The notes beneath the pieces are model-generated. The model was not told the DNA's origin, did not search any database, and worked only from the letters and a program-made list of their open reading frames with translations. Shown here one piece after another: positions 11,991-22,500 of a stretch of 64,000 bases of DNA; positions within the stretch are counted from its first letter, which is position 1; each line of letters starts with the position of its first letter. Both the position numbers and the translations under genes were made by a program. The DNA comes from Ampelocalamus luodianensis. Its lineage: Eukaryota > Streptophyta > Magnoliopsida > Poales > Poaceae. The stretch is from positions 27,822,339 through 27,886,338 of the forward strand of contig CM070631.1 in NCBI GenBank assembly GCA_036346255.1. Reading direction: 5' to 3'.

Positions 11991-12880
11991 TACTTACCCC
12001 TTCAAGTGCTTTGAGATTGGTACAACTATAGCCGGAGAGGAAGAGCACAGAAGAATTGCTCTGTTGTTCCTATGTAATGTACCGCTTGTCACACTGTTGT
12101 ATTACTTTTATGCGAGACATTCCCTTGTAAAGCAATACATTGTCAAGTAATGGCTCCAAAGACCGGTCATGCTCTTTAGTGGGGTGTGACAAGTCGCCAC
12201 ATTTCTCGCACATGAACTCCCTTGAGCATTCCCTCTCCACCTGCCTCTTGTAGCACGTCGCCGTGCTCTACTCCTTCCTTGCACGCTCCAGCAACACACC
12301 GTGAATGTCGTTGGAATCCACACTGACGGAGCCAAGTACCTGCGCCAAAGCAATCCAATCCACATTGGAGGGAGCTTTAGTTGCTTTAGCCAATGAAGAA
12401 ACCTGCCAAAAATTGGATTTTAGATGGCTGATTTGCATGAAGAAACCATGCATGGGTTGTCAGATGACATCCCAAGTGACGTCGTAGAGCTAGTTGAGTC
12501 GTTGATGGTAAGCTGATAGTTGAAGAAGGGGAGGTTTTGGACAGGGCGTCGTCCGCCGCTGACATCCTTGCTGTTGAGTTTGCCCCGGATGCCACATATC
12601 GCATTAGAGCATTGAACATGTACCCGCACAGCCCATCCTTGCTATGATGCTATCCTCTAGACTCCTACCTCCTTCCGTCATAAAAAGTTGAATATCGGTA
12701 TCTCAACCTCTCTTATTGCACACATCTTAAGTGGGCTTATCACAATTGCTCGTGAGTCGTGCATGACAACCCGTGTAACACCCCTTGAGTTAACGGTTAG
12801 CCCACACGCACTAAAAGTTTTTTCGCAGGCCAAGATTAATCCGCGCCACTTTTATCCTTACCTCACCCGGGTATGAGAAA
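11991..12880. other. Unassigned relic region
   Basis: No intact gene is visible. On the minus strand, 12160-12450 gives two staggered short frames. One carries SVDSNDIHGVLLERARKE. After a shift, the next reads CYKRQVERECSREFMCEKCG then DLSHPTKEHD, including a CxxC-containing FMCEKCG motif. This looks like a broken copy of a protein-coding gene that I cannot name. At 12773 a TGTAACACCCC motif resembles an LTR end, but no partner was found. Confidence 0.3.
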
Positions 12881-13381
12881 TAATCTGCCCCCGCTCAAAA
12901 AAGAAAAGAAATAAGCCTGCACCCTTGGCCGCCACGTCATCAACCAGGACAGGTTCTCCACTTCTACGGCACGGCCTCGAACCGGTCGACTTCTCCGTGA
13001 CGAGCTTAACCCGACCACCCGATCCGACCGGACGTCGCACCAGATCCGCGCGGACCCTTATCCCGTACAGCACCGGCGACGCCCGGGCTACCACTCGACG
13101 AGCCACTGACTTCTCGGGTCCACCATTCCCCGGCTCGGTCGGTGGGGCGTCCCCATCCCATCCCAATATCGCATCCATCCCGCGTATGAAACCGTCACGC
13201 GCTTCAGGTGTCGGGTTTCCTCCCCTTCCGCTTCCGTCCGCCTCCGCGTCGCCGCCTTTACTTTTATTTTTCGTGCTCCATTTTCATTCGCACACCCCCG
13301 AAAAAGAAAAACAAATTCCCCAATTCCCCACGCTTTTCCGCTCCGCCTCTCCGAATTCGCCTCTGCGTCCGGCCAATCGAG

Positions 13382-13528
13382 GTGAGTTTTTGGAGGAGTT
13401 GGTCTAGATTTGGGTTGGTCTCGACCCCCGTTCCCGAATTCGTGCTCCGATTTCGAGTGTTTGTTTTCCGTGGATTTTGGGGGTTATTAGGGCAGGTTTT
13501 TGATTGGCGATTTTGTTTCGTTTTGCAG
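13382..13528 (+). other. Intron in the 5' leader of the WD40 gene
   Basis: A donor CGAG/GTGAGT at 13381-13387 and an acceptor TTTTGCAG/GG at 13521-13530 lie between a GC-rich, pyrimidine-rich leader (about 13190-13381) and the start codon at 13564. No clear TATA box was identified upstream, so the transcription start is not fixed. Confidence 0.6.
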
Positions 13529-13563
13529 GGTGATTTTTTGGGTCGGGATCGGAGTGGGAGAAG

Positions 13564-16500
13564 ATGGACGAGTTCGAGCTGGAGGATAACCTAGAGTTCC
13601 TCCTCCAGAGCATCCAGGAGCTCATAGAGGAGCAGGGGGAGGACAACCCCTTCGGTGAGGCCAGCCAGAACGAGCTCCTCGCCAGCCTCGTCAACTACGA
13701 CCAGGTACGCCGCGCCGCCGGCCGGCAGATGGTTGGTTGTGCCGTGTGCGCATGGTTTGAGTCATTGGGCATCTGTGGTGGAAAATTTATAGGTTTTTTG
13801 TTGTTTTGTTTTGCAGGAGAACATGCAGACGGATGTGTCCGTGGCGGATGTTGCGGACGGGATGGACATGCAGGGGATCCCGTGGGAGAAGATGCTGTTC
13901 CCGAGGGATCAGTACCGGGAGGTTAAGTTGAGGAACTATAGGAATTATCAGAACCTCAGTTATGCCCGGGAGGATGCTTTGCAGGTACAAAGCTCTTGCC
14001 GTCTTGCACAGCTGCGCTGTTACATTCTTTTTATTTCCCCTGTCCCCTCGAGGCATGCGATAGTGAGTTAGTTCTCTGATGGAGCATTAAGTGTTTAGAA
14101 TGTCCATTGTTACAATCTCTGTCATTGATTTTGAGTGGAAAATTCTAGGTACATGGTAGGTTGCATCCACATGGATACGTGAGTACCTTAAAAAAAGAAA
14201 CTATGAGTACGAGACAGTCAGACAATGGTACAGACGTGGGCATGCGGTGCATTGGGGTGATACCGATACACGTATATACATGTTTGTTATGTGGGAGTTG
14301 GAATTCCTGAATTGCTTACAAGTACAACATGGTAGATGAAGTATATTAAATTATTAGTGTAAGATGGTTGGATGCTCATGGTTAGTTAGCTTTCGATTGT
14401 GAGGATAAATCTTCCTTGGATTAGCATTTGCTTCATGGAAATTTAGTTTTCAGAAAATCTTACAAATTTGGCTTACATAGAATCTGCAATATTTTAGATA
14501 TTTTGCAAGAAAAATGCTGTAGCTGGAATGAGACAATTGAGAATGCTAACTTGTAGACAATTGAGAATTTGAGATATATGTAAACAAATGTTTGTTATGT
14601 GGGAGTTGGAATGCCTTAATTGCCTGCAAGCACAACATGGTAGATATAGTATGGTAGTGTATTGAGGGTTGAATGCTCATGGTTTAGTTATCTTTCCATT
14701 GTGAGGATGAGTGCTCCTTGGTTCAGTAATGTTCTTCATGTCTTCATGGTCAGTTTTAGGAAATCTTAGAATTTGGCGTTTAGGTTACATAGTATCTACA
14801 ATAATATAAATGCTGTAGCTGGAATGAGACACTTTAGATGATATTTTATTGTAGGATTGCTAACCTGTAGAAGGCAAAAAGCCAAGCTATTAACGTCCAT
14901 GCAAATTGACTTTATCTGAATTGGATCGCAAATGTTCATTTCGATTTTCTAGTGTGTTGATTTCTGTACTTCTGATAGTTCGTCAAATGTAAACTCAGGC
15001 ATGTCAGGTCATTCTTAGAGTTTGCCCTGACCATTACTTGCAAGTTGTGCACATAATAATTATCACTCATAAACTTTTGCCATGAAAAATTTCCCTTGCT
15101 ACCAGCCCTCAAATTTAGAATCAATGATGCCAGGAACAAACCTTAATAAAGCTGCACTATGAAAATCGTATGGTTCACACTTGTGATCTATGAAAATTTG
15201 TTAGACATATTGACAAAATGATGGAAATTATTAAAGACATACTAGTTGGTGCATAATTGATTAAAAAAAGACTGCTGAATGACCAACATCAAGGTTATAC
15301 AAAGGGCTAGGCTCTAGTCGGGCGGCAGAGGGGCCGACTAGCGCCTAGCCCACCTAGGCGGCCGACTACTAACTAGTTAACTACTGTCTCCTCCTGTCGT
15401 ACAATACTACACTACTACTAGTACTAAGTGAGTGAGCAAAGCAGAGCAGGGCGAGTGAGCCGAGTACTACACTACTACTAATAGCAGAGCAGGGCGAGGG
15501 AGCCTGATTTGACCGGCGTTGAGCCGGCGGGAGACCCCATCTCCCAGGCTTCCACAAACCCTACCAGGTGCTCACCTCAAAACCCTAACCCAACCAACTT
15601 TTATACCCCCTCCTTGTGCCTCTTTCTCCCTAGTTGGCCGCTTAGCTCCCGCCTAGGCCGCCGTCGTGTCGCCTTTATCCGCCACTACCTCCGCTGAGGC
15701 TGATGTTGACCGTCTAGGTCCCCCCTCCTCGCCTAGACCACCGATCAGCTTGAAATCGCGGCGGCCACCTGCCGACTAGCGCCTAGGCTCTGATTAATCA
15801 CTGCCTAGAGCCGATTTTTTGAACACTGACCAACATCAACCAAACTAGGTCAAGATGACACCAGCATGGCGATGTTTTGCTGAAACATGTGATGGCATGT
15901 GCATGCGCACACACACAAACCTGATCTAGTCCTTATTGCGTGGCATTGTGGAAGGATGAGTTGATGTTGCAAGGATATATGCAAGGTAGTTAATTAGTTT
16001 AAGTAGGAAGTGTTTAGAGTTTGTTTCTTAGGAATGTTACATGTTGTTTGGTTGATCCAATGAAGTGTCAAGTGTGCTATAACAAACCGTACTAACAATG
16101 ACTAGCTACATTAATTAACACTATCCTAGATAAAAACACTACTGAACACCACTAGTTACCACTAACAGTGATCAATCATGCAATTGTTTGTCAATTGCAT
16201 GGTTAACTAAGCCTAGATGATCTCATGCAGTTTTATGACTCCTTTGTGTGGCAAATAAACGCCATGTGTGAGCCCGCCCAGATCCTACATGAGCTCATGC
16301 AGCCAACCAAATACAACCTTAGGTAAGGTAGTATTTGGTTGGCTGTATGTGCTCATCAGTAGTGATGTGGATTACCTTATCCTGTATTAGATGGTGCTAG
16401 GGGCTTATTTGGTTGGGTATATTATATATATGATGGTAATATGGCACAAAATCTTGTTTGGTTGTTTAAGTTGATTTTGGATGGGCTGAGATGGTATCAT

Positions 16501-19500
16501 GGTGTTGGGTGAAGAGCGTTGGGAGCGAAGGCGGAAGGGAAGGATTAGGTTAGAAGGGTGCGGGTTGCGCTTTGGCGCCATGGTGAGGCACGGCTAGGGG
16601 GGGAACCCTAGCCGCACGGTGGAGAGGCGAGGAGATGAGGAGGCGCAAGAGATTGGGCCAAATACCTAATCCTTGCTTGGTTGTATTGATTTCATATGCC
16701 CCTTTATATAGGGGTACAACTTGACTTGGGATAGAAGGTATCATCCTTCCTGGACTTGGACTCTAATTGCACTCTTCCTAATTTAGACATTCCTAATTTA
16801 GACTTTCCTAATTGCAATCTTCCTATTTAGATACAACGGACTCTTAACATGCCGCCTTTAGGGCTGGCTGTTCCTTAGCCTTGTGACGTCGACCATAACC
16901 AAAAATTCAAATAAGCCCTCATGAGTGCGAAAAGCAGTCTTCACATCTTTCGGAGCCATCCGGACTTGATGATAACCAGAGCAGAGGTCCAGCTTGGTGA
17001 AGAACCTCGCTCCCTTGAGCTCATCCAGGAGCCGCTCGACCACCGGGATTGGAAATTTGTCCTTGATGGTTTTATCGTTCAAGGCGCGGTAGTCGATGTG
17101 GAAACGCCAAGATCCATCCTTCTTGACCAGTAGCACAGGCACAACAAATGCAGAGCTGCTACGCCGAATGATGCCCTTCTCCAACATTGCAGTGCATTGT
17201 CACTCTAGCTCATCCTTTTGAGTTGTCGGGTATCTGTATGGCCGAACCACCACCGTGCTGATGCCAGGGAGGTGGATGCGGTGGTCACGACTGCGTGGAG
17301 GTGGGAGTCCTTGTGGTTCGTCGAAGACCGTCGTGAATTCCGCGAGTAGCTCCTCCATGAGTTCCCCCGTGGCCGATGCTGAGTGGAGGTGCAACATGGG
17401 CCGAGACGGTGCCATGCCGCGTCAAGTGATCTCTCGGTCCTGGCGTTGGTAGCGCATTGTCAGACAGTTGAAATCCCAGACAATCGGTCCCAGTGAATGA
17501 AGCGACTGGACCCCAAGGACAATGTCGAAACCGCCCAACGGTATGGTGAGAAAGTCGAGGATGAAGTTTTCTTTGTCGATGGAGATAGGTGTCAAGTAGC
17601 ACACCCCGCCACTTGCCACTTTGTCACTGTTGGCCACGGCCACTGAGAGACCCGTGCGTGGCGCTAGCTTCAATCCTACCTGGTCGACGAGCTCAGCGGC
17701 GATGAAGTTATGTGTGGAGCCAGAGTCGACCAGGGCCATCAATTGGACTCTATTAATCATCACCGAAAGCTACAATGTTTGGGACTTGCGGATCCCGGTG
17801 AGAGCGAGGAGGGAGATTGTGGCGTCCTCGTCCACCTCCTTGACTTCTTCCTCGTCCAGTTCGACCTGCAACATAAGATACGCTTGCAGAAACACTAGTG
17901 ACCCAGTACAAACTTCTTGTCGTAGTTGTAGCAAAGGCCCTTGCTGCAACATTCCTCCATCTCGGTCGACGTGAGCCGCTTGAATGGCTTGATCGAGCCC
18001 GACGCACTCGTGGTTATCGTAGAGGGTGCCGTCGAGCTAGACGCCGCCACCCCTGACGCTGCTGCTTGGGGTAGTAATGGCTTGGTGCTTGCTGCCGTGG
18101 AGGATGTGGTTGAGGTTGCTGGGACCTGTGGAAAAAAAGATAAGCGTTCGTAGGCCCTGGCCAGGTCCATTGCGACCTCCAGGTCGGTCGGCCTCGGGAG
18201 CTCGACGTTTGTCTGCAGGGGCTCACCATTTCACCAAGCCCAGCTGTGAACAACATCACCTGCTCTTCCGCATCGAGGTGGCCACAATGAGCTAACAAGG
18301 GCAGGAATTTTTTGGTGAATTCGGCAACCGACGCTGTGCGTCGGAGGCCCGTCAATGTGCCCAGCAGATTGTGATGTGTGGGAGTTCCGAACCGATGATT
18401 GATGAGGTCAGTGAAGTGTCGCCAATTAGGCATGCCATCCATGCGCTCCACCCGCATGTACCATAGGTGTGCCACGTCTGACATGTGGTATGTAGCGAGC
18501 CACACCCTATCTTCCATGGTTGTTTGCTGTGCGTGAAAAAATTGCTCGCGGTTGATCCATGGTAGTGGATCCTCCTTGCTGTCAAAGGTCGGAAAATTGA
18601 GCTTGATGTAGCGAGGCGGGTTCTGTCGGTGTTTTGTTCCTGGTGCAGGGAGGTGCGGTGGTGGTAGGCGAGGGGGGAGTGCCACGGAGGCGACGCCCGA
18701 GCCCTCACTGGGGCGGCGCTGACTTGGTGGCAGCTCCCCATCGACCACCAGTCGTGTGGCGGCCTCTTCGTCGTCGCCACCCTCCTCGCTGGTGGGCTGT
18801 CCTTCCATGCGTGCCAGGCGCCGATCGTGCCGGGCTAGCCGGTTGATGTTGGCTTCAATCAAGCCGGCGTGCCGAGCGAATTGGTCATTGATATTAGCGA
18901 GGGATTTTGCCATATCCTAAGCGAATTTGCGCATCACCTGTTGGAAATCCTCATTACCGCCGTTGCCTGACATGGTGGATATAGCAACGGTTGGCTCTGA
19001 TACTAAGATATCAGGTGAAGAGCGTTGGGAGCGAAGGCGGAAGGGAAGGCTTAGGTTAGAAGGGTGCGGGTTGCGCTTTGGCGTCGTGGTGAGGTGCGGC
19101 TAGGGGGGAACCCTAGCCACACGGTGGAGAGGCGAGGAGATGAGGATGAGCAAGTGATTGGGCCAAATACCTAATCCTTGCTTGTTTCTATTGTTTTCAC
19201 ACGCCCCTTTATATAGGGTACAACTTGACTTGGGATAGAAGGTATCATCCTTCCTGGACTTGGACTTTAATTGCACTCTTCCTAATTTAGACTCTCCTAA
19301 TTGCAATCTTCCTATTTAGATACAATGGACTCTTAACCAATTGCAATCTTCCTATTTTGATACAATGGACTCTTAACCTGCCGCCTTTAGGGCTGGCTGT
19401 TCCTTAGCCTTGTGATGTCGGCCATATACTTGGCCCCATATGATGCACCGATACGCGATATCGGTACGATACGGCGATACCGTATTTCTCTGAAAAACCC

Positions 19501-19523
19501 GATATGGCGATACGGATGTGTGT

Positions 19524-19584
<61 letters not shown>

Positions 19585-22500
19585 AAAATAGTAAAAATAT
19601 AAAATAAGATACTTGATAAGTTTGAGACTGAGTCAAGGGTTTACCAATGTATGTAAATTTACTCCATTTGTAAATTTACTCCATTTGTCCGGCATATATG
19701 TAAATTTATCAATTTATCATCTTGATTCTTGGCATACATGTTGCCATGAGGACCATAAGTCCATAACTAATGAAGGCCTGCAAATAGAAATGCAACATCA
19801 TTAGTTATGGACCTTATGGCAGCATGTATGCCAAGCATGCTTATTAAGGCGTCGCCTAAGCGGTAAGGTGGGTCCGGGGTGTCAAGGCGTCGCCCCGCCT
19901 TGCGTCCTCTGCTCGGAGCTTTCAGTGGAGAGGGAGGTAGAAGGAGAGGAGAGGAGCCGGGAGCTCACTTGTACCTTGGAGTTCGTCGACAAGGTGCCTC
20001 CTCGCACGATCTGCATCGAAGCCTCGTCTTCACCACTCGACGCCGCCGCCGTCTTGTCTCCAAATTTGCGCCGTTGGGGTCCTCCGCCACCCGTGGGTGT
20101 CGTTTGTCTCTGGATCTGCGCCGCCGGGGTACTCTACCGCTCGGGGTGTCTTCCTCCTCCCGGAGCTCGCTCGGTTGCCCCAGATCTGCACCGCCAGCCG
20201 CCAGGGTAGGGAAGAGGACGGGAGAGGGCGAGGGTAGGGAAGCTTCAAACGGGAGAGGAGGCGACGCGGGCGAAGCGCCGCGGAGGGAGAGCCGGAGGAG
20301 GCAGTGCGGGCGAAGGGAGGTGGAGGGAGGCGGCGGCGCGGGCGAAGGGAGGTGGAGGGAGGCGGCAGCGCAGGCGAAGGGAAGTGCAGGGAGGTGGTGG
20401 CGCGGGCGGAGGGGTGAAGACGAAGCGAAGTGGTGTGGTGTGCGCGTGTGCTCGGCCGGGTAGGGGATAAAAGAGGAGGCGGCCGGGTAGGCGGATTTTC
20501 TGTGGCTTCCAACTGCCATGTCCAACTGCTGTGGGGGATCTTTTGTGGCCTTCTCTTCTACTTCTAACCTACTGCCGGCTGCTCTGCACTGCCGCCTTAG
20601 GATACGTAAGGTGTCGCCTTGCCTCGCGTCTTACCGCTTAAAAGGTGTGAGGGGTGTGGGTCGCCTCACCTCGCCTTACCGCCTTAATAACCATGATGCC
20701 AAGAATCAAGATGAAATGAACAATAGAAGACTCAGCTTCTGTATGACTAATGATAGAACATAGATAGATAGTTCATATTACATAATTCAAACACACCAAG
20801 TCACAAACCATAAGGTCAACATGCCTTATATCTTGCTAACAACAGCACATTAGTTGGCTAGTGCATCTTGCTAACAACAGCAACTGCATCAACATGCCTT
20901 GTATCTTGCTAACACCTAGCATCCCCAATCATCAACAGCAAACAACATCAACATCTTAACCCCCACTTCATTCTTTCCCCCACCGGCCACTTCATTCTTT
21001 CCCCCAACGGCCTACATCAACAATTCGACATCCTAACCCCGCTCACCAGATCTGAGAGGAGGGCTCACCTGGCTGGAGGCGTCGGCCACTGGAGAGGAGC
21101 ACCGTCGGCTGCCGCCTGCCGGAGAGGAGCACCGTCGGCTGCCTCCTGTCGGAGAGTCGACCGCTGGAGAGGATTGACCCCACCGGCCGTTGGCTGCAGA
21201 GGGGGTAGCGTGGAGGAGGGAGCGCGGAGGAGGGAGCGTCGAAGGCCGCCGACCGCTGGTCACCGCCTTGCCGGTCGCGTGGTGGAGGTGGCGCGACCGC
21301 TGGTCGCCGCCTCGCCGGGAGTTTGGACTGCGCATGTCGCACGGGTCTGGAGGACTGCGCACAAGAGACGGGAGGGAGGCGTAGCTGGGGCAAGGAGCCA
21401 TTGAGCAAGGTTAGGTTTCTTCTACGATGGGCCTTGGGCCAACAGTAGTTTTTGCCTTGGGCTGGGCTTCTTTCTGGGCCGTATCGGTGTATCGGGCTGT
21501 ATTGGGGGTGTATTTCTTTTTTTAAAACGAAAAAAATTCCAATACGTCCCGATAGTATCGGGGCCGTACCCGTACCCGATACGTATCGGGATACCGGTAC
21601 GCGGCCTGGGAGGAGGTAAGGTTGTGTCTGGTTGGTTGCATGAGCTCATCCATAGTGATGTGGATGACCACCTTATCCTGTATTAGATGGTTCTGGGGGC
21701 TTATTTGGTTGGGTATATATGATGGCAGTATGGTACAAAATCTTGTTTGGTTGTTTAAGTTGATTTTGAATGGGCTGAGATGGTATGATAGTGTTTAGTT
21801 GATTAAATAACTTGTCTCAATAGTTATATGTATTGAAATTCAACTGTTTAATTCAAATCACAAATCAATGGATAAAACCATCACTAATCACCACTTGCTG
21901 AGTTGGCTTTTGGTTGATTGAACGGTTTGCCTTACAATTATTTATTATGAGCCACTCCACTCGTGGTTGTTGCTGATCAATTAATCATTTGCTTAAATAC
22001 TACTGGTCAGTGGTCACCACTAACAATCGATTATCACAACTGATAAACAGTAAGCACCACCAAGAATTCATGATTAATTGTGCCTGCATGAGCTCATGTA
22101 GTATGGAAGATCGGATATTTTACCTGCCATAAAGCATGTTAAGAGAAGAACACTCCAAAATCCTGCATCCACTTATCCTGCATTGTACCATTTCATGTGG
22201 TTGGTGACATGAAATTTATACATTGAAGGAAACATATAAATGTATTGTAATCTGAGCCAGCTGTAATTACCTAAAAGCATATTTCTTTGTGAGAACTCGG
22301 AAAATTTGTCCTCACAAATAATAGAAACAACCATAACTTTCTGGTTGCACTATAAACTGGTATACATGGCAAATAGAAATGCTGTTAAAAACTGTAGGTT
22401 TGTTCCTTTTACTTTAAATGCCGTGCGGCTTAAGATGTAATTGTAAGGAGATGCAACTTGCTGTAGAAACAACTAATTCTGAGGGATTGGGGAGGAAACT

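Larger units (their letters stand above)
16503..19425 (-). mobile_element. Deleted Ty3/gypsy element with both LTRs plus an extra internal tail
   Basis: Reading on the minus strand: LTR (19378-19009), primer binding site, gag, protease, N-terminal half of reverse transcriptase, polypurine-like AAAGGCGGCA, LTR (16849-16503). The LTRs are direct repeats of about 347 and 370 bp. The upper one has an extra 42-bp tandem duplication around TACAATGGACTCTTAAC. The RT stops after GLFEFLVM and jumps straight to sequence next to the 3' LTR, so the rest of pol is deleted. The same about 45 bp of 3' internal sequence also occurs outside the upper LTR (19379-19425). The structure is therefore LTR-internal-LTR-internal tail rather than a simple insertion. 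The element lies in intron 2 of the WD40 gene, antisense to it. Confidence 0.85.
19438..21611. mobile_element. Large element with GATACG-rich inverted ends, carrying a nested Mutator-like insertion
   Basis: The left end (19440-19510) is built of GATACG/CGATATCGG motifs. The right end (21535-21605) has the same motifs inverted (CCCGATACGTATCGGGATAC). Between them lie a (CA)n(TA)n tract, an AT-rich palindrome, an 860-bp nested element and a GC-rich part with a short tandem repeat (GGAGAGGAGCACCGTCGGCT at 21091 and 21121). No transposase was recognised. The target duplication was not resolved. Confidence 0.45.

Noticed and set aside
19879..20525. Open frames of 160-194 aa in the Mutator-like element
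   Set aside because: GC-rich repeats of GGAGGGAGGCGGCG type keep both strands open. No recognisable protein was found.
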